The notes below the pieces were generated by a model, which saw only the letters and a program-made list of their open reading frames with translations, ran no database searches and was not told where the DNA came from. Source: Erythrocercus mccallii (taxonomy: Eukaryota; Chordata; Aves; Passeriformes; Dicruridae). Taken from it: DNA of 64,000 nt. Of this stretch, positions 12,401 to 22,787 are shown one piece after another. The position numbers and the translations under genes are program-made. The stretch spans positions 996,609 to 1,060,608 of the forward strand of contig VZRG01000031.1 of the NCBI GenBank assembly GCA_013397435.1. Direction: 5' to 3'. Numbering within the stretch: position 1 is the first letter of the stretch; each line of letters begins with the position of its first letter.

Positions 12401-15400
12401 TTGAATATGTCAGAGTATTTGTACAGAAAAGTCAATGTAGATGGTGTTAATAAAGTAAAGCACAAGGTAACGTATGTAACATACTCACTGGGTAATGTTT
12501 TGACACTCTTGTTTCATATTAGTGGCCATGGCAATAAGCTTGACACAAATTTTGTTTGTTCTTTATGTCTACTCACACTAATGATTGAAAAATACTGCAG
12601 TTCATAGCTTTCTGAATTTTCTGCTTGTTTTTATTTATGTGATATGTAAGACTTATTTACCTTATCCATCAGACAGGAAATGTTCGTTTCAGATTCTGGG
12701 TGCTTCTAAAATTGAGATAAAATTGATAACGTCCAGATCCTGTCTTGCCACTGTAATATAGTAAACTAGATGTAAAGTGGAATAAATGGGTGACACAGAA
12801 ATGCAAAGAGTTTCTGCTAATCACGTGCCTTGATATCCCTCCTGTATCCTGTTCTATATGATACTATGATGCCTAGACATTTTAGAGATCCTTTTCCAAG
12901 GAGCATGTTAACAAGTATGCAACTCAGATTAAACAGGGCAATAGTCAGACCTGTATTCTGGCACTATTTATTTTATGTAAAGAGATGCAAACATAGTAAG
13001 GTTTTCCCAGGCCCAGTAGTGGGATGGTTTCAGAAAGACAAGGAAAACTGCATTTCTCATGGATCCAGGATGATTAACTAAAGGGTAGAGCTGGAGGATG
13101 GAGAAAGGTACATTTCAAGGAATGTGCAACCCTCCTTCCCACTGGATACACACTGGAGGTCTTGATGTTTTTTTCTGGTCAGCCTGTGCTTCCAAGGTCT
13201 TAGGAACAAGGACAGATAGTGATGACTGCAAGTGAGTCTGATATACTTTCAGGTGAAAAAATTTCTCAATTTAAAATAGCTTGAGAAAGGTTGGATGGCC
13301 CAGTGGGAGATCATCAGCAGTCCATATGACAACAATTACAAATTAAGCTATATGGGGGGCTTTTTTGCAGTTGGGAAAATTTACCGAGGTCACCATCTTT
13401 CTTGCATGATGGGCAGTATCAGTTTATTTCCAGGAAAGTGTATGAACTCTGTAAACAACACTTTTCTGCTTTAATTTTTTGATTATTTATTGTTGCATTT
13501 TGGTTGGGGGTGGCATTAGCAGATGACTCAGGAGTGTGCTAAAGCCATATGGTCTTGTGTTTGTGTTTGAGGACAGGTACTCAAGGGATCCCCTGTTCTT
13601 CTACTACTGAGAATGAAGAATGTGCACTGTGAGCACTTAAATGTCCTGGTCAGCTACATCAGCTCTTGCAGCATCTGTGAAAATCTAAGAAAGTTTCTAT
13701 ACTTTCCTTACAAGGTGAAATCATAAAAGTTCCAGGAAGAGAACAGAGCTGACCCATAAAAAAGGACTGAACAGGGACCTTTTGACTTTCCATATCATTT
13801 TCTTAACACTGAAATTCACATATCTTGAAATGCCATTGTATTGCCTTATCCACAGGAAAAAAATACAGTGTAGACTGATATGAGGTGAAAAGCATGTATA
13901 GCTGAGAATAACAGTTGGCTGCAATTAAATTATGACATATGAATAGTCACTCCAGAGAACACTGTGGGATAAATGGCAGAGGATGGCCAAGGACTAATCA
14001 CATCTTCTTCAAAAGGTGTGACCTCCCATATTAAAGAGTCTTTAACACCATGCTATGATATTATTAATTCAGGTGAGTGTCAGTGAATAACAGCAGTTTA
14101 GAGGGCTTTTCTTTGGCTTTCTCTAATACAACAGCTGACCAGACTTATTTGATTAAGGCAAGAGATGAGCCTTGGTAAGTTGAACCTTGGAGAAAAGTGT
14201 CACAGAAAAGAATATAAAATATCCCATATAGACCATTGTCAGAAACTCCATTCTATTTTTATTTTGCATTTTGTCTTATGTTTAGTTACCAACATGCTGG
14301 TGTGTCCAACACACAAGGATTATTTCAAATTGTCTTTTTCCTGTTAGCATCAAAACCATGCAAAGAAAACCTCAAAAAGCCACAAACCACCACCATCAAA
14401 AAACAAAACCCTGGAAGATGTTTTCTTGAGCCTCTATTTTACCTCAGTTGCAGAAATGAAGGTGCTAGACCCATAGCAAAAAATCCTCCTCCCACTGCAG
14501 ATTCAAATTTGAACAAGTATGACAAGATTTCCCTATTTCTGAGTCATTGTCAAATGAGACCCACAGAATGAAGTACAGGAATGAATGGCATGAAGTCTAG
14601 ACTGTTTTCAATATGTGTGGAGTTTTCAGGTCCACAGCTTTCAATTCTCTTTTCTATCTGCAATCCACATCAGGTTTTAGCATCCTTCCTGGAGAAGGCA
14701 GAACAGGAAAAAAAAGAGAGAGGCAGTTTTCTGTATGAGTGGTTTCAGTTAACACCTGTTTGCATTGCTATTCACCTGAAATGGTGGAGGGCAAGTGTGA
14801 ATTGAAGACTCATCTGGATTTCTCCAGAAGAACTGGAGGCAAAGTCTGTGAAGTTGCAGTAGTTGCAATGTCCAAAATACAGAACACCAGAAAAGAAAAT
14901 GGAAAATATTTGCTCTGTAGTATGAAATCTAGCTGCTGTGTGCTACAGTGCATAATACAAGTATGCAAATCTTATTAGAAACAAATGAAGTCTAAAACAT
15001 ATATGGAAATTAATTATAAAATATATATGGCATCTGCGGAAGCAAACTGTACTCTAGTTCTTGATTTAGGTTGTATTCAAATTTGTCTGCCTATTATGTG
15101 CATATTTTTCCTTCTTTTTTCCCCCAAATTTTCTTCTGGGGCTTTTTGTTCGTTAAAGCTTAGTGGATATGGACAGTATGTTCTCTTTCCTGCTTACAGA
15201 ATGGAGGAACTACCCAGCAAAAATCTTTTATCTTTCATGTCTTTAAATTACTGAGCAAATCATTCTCCCCCAACACAGATATTTCTACTCCTTCAGTTTC
15301 AAGATATCTAGAAATCCCTCCTGCTGGCAAGTTAGGAAGGGCAAGCTTAGATCACATAAAAATTTGCAGTAGGAAGTTTTACTAAAATCATGTTTAACTC

Positions 15401-17897
15401 CTTGCCTCATGCCTGACACCAATCTCAGATTCTTGAAAAAGGACTTAGCAAGGAACCAAAAACCACAGCCAAAGTGATTCTGTTTGAATGAATTAAAGGT
15501 GCCAAAGCTTTTTCTCCCATCCTAAGATCCTGATCAGTCCAAGTACTTGTCTACATTGAAAGTACACAAGTGCATTCACACTTACACATATCAAATATGT
15601 TACTGGATAAAATTACCAGCCAACAGACCAGAGCTATAAAGAAGATCTGGGCTGAGAAGCAACCTTGGAATTTGTGGATCTCCCCTCTACAGACTGAGCA
15701 GGAGACCAGTTGTTTTCAGCCTTGGTGGCCCATCACCTCCAACAAGGGTGAGTTCTTTGCAGTAGGGCAGTGAGAGTGAAAAGGAAGAAAATGGAATAGT
15801 TGGCTGTGGGAGAATGGGTGGAAGAAGATGCTTAATGCAGGGACAAGCAGGCCAGTGTTTTTTGGAAGTCTTTCAGTGTGAGCCACTTGTCTGTGCCTGT
15901 CAATGAATAAATAAACTGTAACTTTTTAAAGGAGGACTAAACTAGACCGAGTATCTAAAAACTACTTAAAATTTTAACTTTAATGAGCACTTTAAAAATG
16001 TATCTTTATGATACTAAAACTAATATACATGTTTTTAAGGGAAAAAAAATTATAAGATGATGTTCTTTATATTTATGCTGTCACTCATGCTTTGACTCTG
16101 ATCACTTATCTGGATAATTAAGCAGTATCACTGAGGAACCAGATACCAGAAAGCTGATATTAATCCATCCCTCTTAATAGTAACGCAAAGCCACTGGGGT
16201 GGAAAGCAGCCTAGTCTTCCTAATCCCCTTTTACCAACATTTCGGCATCAGCATATCTCATTTATTTTCAAAAGTGGTTCGGGACACACTATCGCTAGCT
16301 TAAGTCTAATTTAGGCTTTAAATCAAAATATATTAAGAAATGCAAAAATAGTCAAGATTACCAAGATTTCTGGAGGGAATGATTCACAACCGGCTCATGT
16401 CCCTCTGACAGGAACTGGGGACAGCTAAATGATTGTTGCATGTCTGCATTGCTTTAAGGTACAACGCTTTCCTTTGAATTAAAAGAAGGCAGGATTACAG
16501 TGGAGACCTTGAGATCCCACTGCCATACTTATCAGGTATATGTTAATGATAGTCTGAGCAACTTCTACAGACATAATTCACCTGCCAGTGCTGAAGAGTC
16601 CAAGGCTATTCTATACTCTCTCTTGTGTGCATGTGTCAGTGTTTATGTGAGCCTTGTTGTCCCCTTCAGAGTATTCTTGGCTCCTCAGAGTATTTTCGGG
16701 TTCAGTTTCAAGACTGTCCTAAAGCCCTCGTTAGTCACTGTTGCTCCCATTACCTCCTTGTGCATGTTGAAGTGGTTTGACTTGAACCCACATGAATATA
16801 ATTCTACATGTACCACGGCAGTAAAGGTGGTGGGTAATTGTCAGAATAGGAAAACTACACACCTATCCCTTCCCTGCCTCCTCTGGTCAAACCAACCTGA
16901 AACAGACAAACAACACACACCCAGACTGAACATCATCCCAAGGCTGTGCTCATGGCGCAAAAGCACAACCCTAGCTTGATGACATGAGTTTGGGCTCTGC
17001 TCTTGGCTTGTGGTGTGAAGCAGGTCCGGCTGTCTCACTTTCTATGGCAACCTCATCCATTCAGCCCTAGTCTCAAGTGGCTGGAGTTAGTGCTGGGTAG
17101 TTGCTTCTAAAGGCTGACAAGCTACAGATATTGGTGTGTTTGAATCATGAATGGCAACTTTAATTTTGAAAGTTATCTGACTCCAGGTTGTGTACTCTTT
17201 ACTGTCATATCATCATATTAGTTACTGCTGACATCCCATATGGAAGCTGTAATACTTTGAACTCACTGCTGAAAAACTAAATATATCATGAAAAAACAAT
17301 ACAAAACCAAGCTTAGCCATCTACTTTAGCCCCAAGGTGATGCCTTCTAGTTCCTGAGGGTCTTAAGGAGGAGCTGAGAAGACATATGAGTCCATTAACC
17401 TTACCTACTAACAAAGTTTTCAAAGACAGTGTAATGAGAACAGAGTCCATGTGTAGTCACAGTAAAAGTATGAGGCACTTTCACCTTGTTTTTGTGGCTC
17501 TGCCATCAGAGACAGACACACTTCTGTACAGGAGCCTTCAGGAGACTGCTGGTTTCCCATGTATATTTTATCAAGTGTTAGTACCACCAAACACTGTACA
17601 GATGGGGGAATCTATCACTTTATAAAATAATTAGTCTGCTGTTTCAATGACAAGAAGAAACAGCAGCATGTAGGCAGTAAACTGAGGTGCTGCTTTTACC
17701 TTCCTCATCATTTTTTATTTTTACCAAAACAAAAAAATATTTTTACATGATAGGCCAATAGTGCCACTGGAATTGAATTAGAGCATCCTTAATTAATATG
17801 TCAGAATATGAGAAATGATGAAAATATGTATAATTAAATTCTTGCACTTAAAACCAGGATTATAATATGTGACTAAAATAGATCAGGGCATTTTTTT
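6434..17897. other. Long unique non-coding stretch
   Basis: About 11.5 kb without a recognisable gene, RNA or large repeat. The longest open frame is 16500-16979 plus (159 codons). It begins METLRSHCHTYQ, lacks any known motif and is not flanked by convincing splice sites, so I regard it as chance. Minor simple sequence includes a poly(A) at 11339-11354. A TTAGGG/TAGGGTTA near 10020-10032 is too short to be an interstitial telomere array. The 10.8-11.0 kb part is rich in TTTAT and TAAT motifs. Confidence 0.55.
11339..11354. repeat. Poly(A) run
   Basis: An uninterrupted run of about 16 A. No retroposon body or target duplication can be recognised just upstream, so it is listed only as low-complexity sequence. 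Confidence 0.8.
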
Positions 17898-17937
17898 NNN
17901 NNNNNNNNNNNNNNNNNNNNNNNNNNNNNNNNNNNNN
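17898..17937. other. Assembly gap (40 N)
   Basis: Run of 40 N preceded by seven T. The odd size suggests a scaffolder-estimated gap rather than a fixed-length placeholder. The missing sequence is unknown. Confidence 0.99.
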
Positions 17938-19198
17938 AATTCTGGTATCTTTGCACTGTATCTTGATTAGCTATTACATGCCTGGCTAAGAGATGGGTCA
18001 CCCCAAAAATTACACACTATTTGTGAAAATGAAAAGAATTTTCCCAGTTCTATGAGTATAGTGTTATTTTCAGACTAATATACAGTAGTAATAGCTTGGC
18101 ACTGTGGCAACCTACATTGTCGATAATAAGAAGCTGTTTGAGACAGGTGCTTGAAAGAGCAAACTTCTTACATAAATTAAATACCTATTTTCAGCTACAT
18201 GGCTCCAATTTTCTAAGGCAGTGAGTGATTCTGGGTATTCTAGTTTTCAAGGGCTTAAAATCAGACATATGCAGAGGGTCTGATTTTCTAATTTTCAGTG
18301 TTTATGGAAGATCCAACTTCATTAAAATGTCTGAGCGGCTCTTTTCTTCCCCTGTCACTCAGGAGTTCAATCAAATAGGTCAGTTTGGATGCTAGGTCAC
18401 AGCTATGCAGTGAGTAACCTCACAGACTATTTTACATTAGACATTTTTTACTGTGTTAATCTCTTCTTGTGCTTGTGTTGTACTTTTTTTTTAATTTAAG
18501 GGAAATATTTTAAACTGAAAATTTCTTTTTGTCCCTACTATATGGAAGATGTACTAACACTTATGTGAAAATTAATTGTAGACTAAAACTGGTGTAAAAA
18601 TATGTGGACATGCAACTGATCTGTATGAAAAAACAAGAGACCTTCCTTTAAAAATCCCATCTGGTACCGGATCCAATAAAACATTATTTATTCAATTATT
18701 TGCTATATCAGTCATATAAATCTCCCACACTAAGACACAATTTGTCTTAATAAAAGTTGTCACTCTGCATCCCACTCAGATCCTCAAAAGATTTTAGAAT
18801 CCCGAACCCAGCCAGGATACCAGCATTATAAGGGGAAATGTCCAGATGCATCCAGCAGCAAAAGAAAACCTATAAACTACATACAATAAAGAAATAATTG
18901 TAGGATATTGAGCTTTCTGTTCTCGTGCTTTCCTAACATTCAGCTCTTCAAAGAGATAGCAAATATTCTATTGGTTAACATTTAACCCAAACTAATAAGT
19001 CCAATCTCACATACTCAAATAAATCATAATGTCTTTTCAATTAGTTTGCACTTTTGCTCGCTGCTGTCCTGAATAATTAGGAAAACAATTCACATTTCGC
19101 TAGGAGATGATATGAAGTGTTATTCCTGTGATAATTACTAAGCTGCAGTTCAGTTTCCCTGGCTCCCACCAGGTCACCAGGGCACAAAAGAGGACACC

Positions 19199-19222
19199 AT
19201 GAGAGCATTAATGAGCTCTCAT
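19199..19222. repeat. Short perfect inverted repeat
   Basis: ATGAGAGC (19199-19206) and its exact reverse complement GCTCTCAT (19215-19222) flank an eight-base spacer ATTAATGA, which itself contains the palindrome ATTAAT. It could be a dimeric transcription-factor site, since ATTAAT fits paired homeodomain binding. It could also be chance. No function is shown. Confidence 0.6.
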
Positions 19223-19413
19223 TGAAGATGTTAAAAAGCTTGTATTGATCTGTTTGTCCAAGAAGAAGATATTTAAGCCTTTCTGCTGAGGGCAGGAGAG
19301 ACAGAGATTCATATCACAAAGCCTTTTATCCAACCCCTTCTGTTTCTAGCTTCAATATTGCCCAGTCTCAGCATGTCTGGTTCTGGAGGTCATACTTTTA
19401 AACTTTCACAACA

Positions 19414-19475
19414 TTTTTTTCTTTTTTTCTTTCTTCTTTTTTTTGTTAAAAAAAAAAAAAAGAAAGGAAAGAGAG
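19414..19475. repeat. Poly(T)/poly(A) snap-back tract
   Basis: A T-rich tract with scattered C (about 19414-19444) is followed after a GTT by a run of A and then GAAAGGAAAGAGAGA. The two halves are largely complementary, so a single strand could fold into a long hairpin. The likely origin is adjacent opposite homopolymers. It is a probable site of replication slippage and sequencing error. Confidence 0.7.
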
Positions 19476-20726
19476 ATAATATACAGTGTACACTTAACCT
19501 TTACTACAGGGATCCCTTTACACAGCTAGCTATTTCTGAGAACAAGCTGCAGTGCAGTAAGATCTCCCTTCTCACTATATGCCACTAACACATATCTCAA
19601 TTAAATTAAAGACACTTCAGACAATGCAAAGTCTGAGTCAATGCAAAATTTTGTTCGTATTTTGAAAATGGATCAAATCAAATCACTTTTGGTGGAGGTT
19701 GATCAGACTTTTTCTCCAACATCACTGCCTTTTTGTGAACTTCTGCACTTGCTATTTCTGGCTGGAAGCAGAAGTGGTGGAACTGTAAGGCTACAAAATC
19801 ACTGGCTCTTGTGGTATCTTCAGAAGAGATTTCTTCCTGCAGGCAGGGGAGGCAAATCTTGTCTTGCTCTCAACTTTCTGCACTGTTATGATATATTGCA
19901 GCTGTAAACTAGTTCTGGGTACACTTTACTACTCATCAATTTTGTCTGTTTTCTTTTAAATGCCACAATTAACTGTCAGTGAGCATTTGCAGCCTGTCTG
20001 GGATAGAGTATGGGAAAAAATTAATCTAACTGTAAAAGCTGTATTTTCTTTGTTTATATTTGTCACCTGAACCAGCTGTTATCTGGTTCAGCAAGGTTAT
20101 ATCTCTCTTCACTACATCATATTCACATTCATCTTGGTATGAGCAACTCAGTGAGGCCACTTGTGTGAGTCTATTGTAAATGGTGACTGAAGAGACATGT
20201 TGGGATCTTTCATGGTTTTTGTTAAAAAGGTGTTCAAGATGTGCTTTTTCCTTAACATGCAGCAAAGGCAATTATAGCTGAAAATATCTCAGTGTTAGTT
20301 TTAAGCATCTAGATCAATGAAATGGTAGGAGCCTGACAGAAGGGTTGGTAAGAAAGAACTTCCCAGGATATTAGACTCCATCTTAAGGCTGTAATTATGG
20401 TATAAGATTAGAGCTCCATCCTTCTGGACATGTTGTTCTCTTCAGTCTTGCGTAACTTGAATATCATGGCCAGTTCTAAGATGTATATTTTCTGAGAACA
20501 GGTTTTATAGTCTACAACTGCAGAATGAATGGACATACAAATCATACTGCCAGTGGCCTGATGCAATAATCACTGCTTCATGGATGGAGCTGGCAAGAGA
20601 GCCTGTGCATCTCTGCCATGTGTGGTAACCGCTTAATAAAGATATGAGGGAAAGATTCAGGAACAAATAAAATTGGACATGGATAGGAAGTAATGACCCT
20701 TGAGTGACAATTGAGGTGATGTGGAT

Positions 20727-21655
20727 TGTTATAAATGAAAAATCGCCAATCCGATTTTTAGTAAAAATGAAATAAATTTATTGGTTACAATATGGATAAA
20801 ATTTGGAAAACAGAAAAACAAGCCACGAACCAAAGTCCAAAGTGCTGGCCCAGGAACCAGCACTTGGTGGAACAGCGTTTCGGCGTCCTAAAGGGACCCT
20901 CCTGTCTGCTCCACAAAATGTGTTTTGTGCTGTGTGTTTTTATACTGGTTTTAGTAGCCTGCGGTGGGGGTGAATAATGAAGGTATACGGATTCTTTTGG
21001 TAGGTTAAAACTTTCCTTGAATTAAACAATATAGTATCGGTGTGTCTGGGTGTTCCCTGGGTTTGAAACAGAAGCAGTCGTTGTCTGAAAAGTGGCTGAA
21101 AAGACAATGTTTTCGCTATACAAAAAGGCTTGATAGCTGTTCCTGGCCGATTATAGTCCAGCTATTAGAGTTAAGTGTTCGATTTGTGCTGCTCTGGGAG
21201 GAGTAGTTCACACTTCGGCTGGCAGAATGGAGAGTTGGTTCGTGGGGACACAACAGCTGTAGTAATGCACCCCCCACTTCAGTGGTGGGTCTTTCTGTAT
21301 AAGGAAATGGCTTGGAGTTCCTGCTTGACTTATTAGGAAGTATAACTGGAAAGTTCTATGTTCTTCTCTTTGTGATTGGCTCAGTGCCAGGAGAGAAGCA
21401 CCTGTTGGCCCTTATCACTGTCCCTCAAAACCTATAGCCCTTGTCATTCCAGATTAACAGAGGAACCACCTCGATCATTAGGTATAAGAAGTGACAGAAC
21501 AAAGGGACCAAAAGGCATTTTCCGAGGTGTTGTAGCAGGTGCTAGACCCTAGCACTGTGCGCGGCTTATGTATTTTATTTTGTAACTTTTCAGTTCAGTT
21601 ATTAAACCCTTTTGAGTTTCCAGACACTCTCGATCATGCTGTCTCGCTAATTATT
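20727..21655. mobile_element. Probable solo LTR of an endogenous retrovirus
   Basis: About 930 bases that differ sharply from the flanks, with many CpGs (GCGTTTCGGCGTCC near 20874, GTGCGCGG near 21557) where the surroundings have almost none. The left edge begins TGTTATAAATG, the TG start (or CA end) typical of retroviral LTRs. On the minus strand a TATAAAAA box (20937-20944) lies about 155 bases before AATAAA (20777-20782) and the element ends ...TTTATAACA. On the plus strand an inverted CCAAT (GATTGG near 21377), a TATAAGAA (near 21483) and ATTAAA (near 21600) are also in LTR-like order. Orientation is therefore unresolved, with minus slightly favoured. No gag, pol or env frame is present, which fits a solo LTR. 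I could not find a clean target-site duplication, and the right edge is uncertain by tens of bases. Confidence 0.6.
20937..20944 (-). promoter_or_regulatory. TATA box inside the LTR-like island (minus strand)
   Basis: The minus strand reads CCAGTATAAAAACACACAGC, a good TATA box. A minus-strand AATAAA follows about 155 bases downstream (20777-20782), as expected for the U3-R-U5 order of an LTR read on the minus strand. Motif evidence only. Confidence 0.45.
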
Positions 21656-22199
21656 ATTAAGCCCTATCTGGACAGCTGGACCCTCAGATCTATGGGGCAC
21701 CCATCCCCATAAACAGCCGTCCCTTATCTCTGGTATTTGAGTGTGATCTCCACCCATCTGCAGCCATGCTTGGAATCTTGTAACTTTCTTAGAAAAAACT
21801 GATTTTATACAGAGACTGTTTCTACATTTTAACAACATATTCTTATAAAATATCTTAGCATGAATTATAACTTAGATTCATCTATAACATGGATGGATAT
21901 TAAATGTGAAGGTTCTGAATTATTCATTGAAGGTTCAAGGTAAAAGGGTTAACCTCATGACATCCTCTTACTGACACCTCACTTGGGGTAGAAATCCCAA
22001 TTCTGTGATGATTTTCAAATTTGGAGTCCCTCTGTGCGTAGGGAGAGTTATGCTGGTGGTCTTGCTCCTTCCTAATATTGGTAATTCGTAGTGGACGAAG
22101 GTCATCTTGTGAGTGCTGGTAGCTTTGCCACAAGCTGTACTGCTGCAGTAATATTCAACCTCTGGGCTCTCATGGAGGCAGGTTGGGGGCAGGTTGGAA
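21656..22199. other. Spacer between LTR-like island and CR1
   Basis: No gene recognised. The first 200 bases may still belong to the LTR-like insertion or its flank, because its right boundary is unclear. The overlapping short open frames on both strands here and in the next feature are shadows of repeat sequence. Confidence 0.45.
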
Positions 22200-22787
22200 A
22201 ATGTATCAGGAGTAATGTGGCCAGCAGGATCAGGCAAATGTTTGTGTCTCTGTACTTGGCACTGGTGAAGCTGCACCTTGAGTACTCTGACCGTGTCTGG
22301 GCCCATTGCTTGAAGAAAGGCATTGGGGTGCTGGAGCTTGTCTAGGGAAAGGCAATGGATCTGGTGAAGGGTCTAGGGAGTGTCATGTAAGGAGCATCTG
22401 AGGGAGCTGTGGGTGTTTAGCCTGCAGAAAAGGAAGCTCAGGGGGGACATTATCACTCTTTACATCTACCTGAAATGAAAGTGTAATATGGTGGAGATCG
22501 GTCTTTTCTCCCAGTCAACCTGTGACAGAACAAGACAACATAGCCACAACCTGCACCAGGGCAGGTTCAGGCTGGATATTGGGATGAGCTGGTTCATGGA
22601 AAAGATTGTTAAACACTGGAATTTATTGCCTAGGGAGATGATCGAGTCACCACCCCCAGAGATGTTCAAATGATGAGTAGGCTTGGCACTTAGTGCCATC
22701 GTCTAGCTGACAAGGTTGTAATCAGTTGAAGGTTGGACTCAATTTCAGATGTCTTTTCCAACCTAAATGAGTCTGTGATTTTGTGAA
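22200..22787 (+). repeat. CR1 LINE 3' part with broken ORF2 C-terminus
   Basis: Plus-strand CR1 remnant. The stretch from 22250 translates to LYLALVKLHLEYSDRVWA, the CR1 ORF2 motif usually seen as L.SALVRPHLEYC.QFWAP, and then hits a stop. After a frame change, 22488-22673 encodes the ORF2 C-terminal block, including GLFSQ..CDRTR, HQGRFRLDIG and KHWNLLPREMIESP. ORF2 supplies the endonuclease and reverse transcriptase for CR1 retrotransposition. Here only its last part survives, with stops and frameshifts, so it is dead. A 3' untranslated part follows with GGTTGGACTC and TCCAACCTAAATGAGTCTGTG, ending in a GATTTTGTGAA tail. This is a 5'-truncated insertion of moderate age. Confidence 0.93.

Larger units (their letters stand above)
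17938..20726. other. Unique non-coding DNA with a conserved-looking core
   Basis: No gene recognised. The 19040-19230 part has the dense, non-repetitive AT-motif texture often seen in vertebrate conserved non-coding elements, and it includes a perfect inverted repeat (19199-19222). A poly(T)/poly(A) pair lies at 19414-19475. The 81-88 codon open frames at 19.3-20.3 kb look like chance. Confidence 0.5.

Noticed and set aside
16500..16979. Longest open frame (159 codons, plus)
   Set aside because: No recognisable domain or splice context. One frame of this length is expected by chance in 64 kb of AT-rich DNA read in six frames.
21647..22345. Overlapping open frames on both strands
   Set aside because: They fall in the LTR flank and CR1 sequence and are repeat shadows, not host genes.
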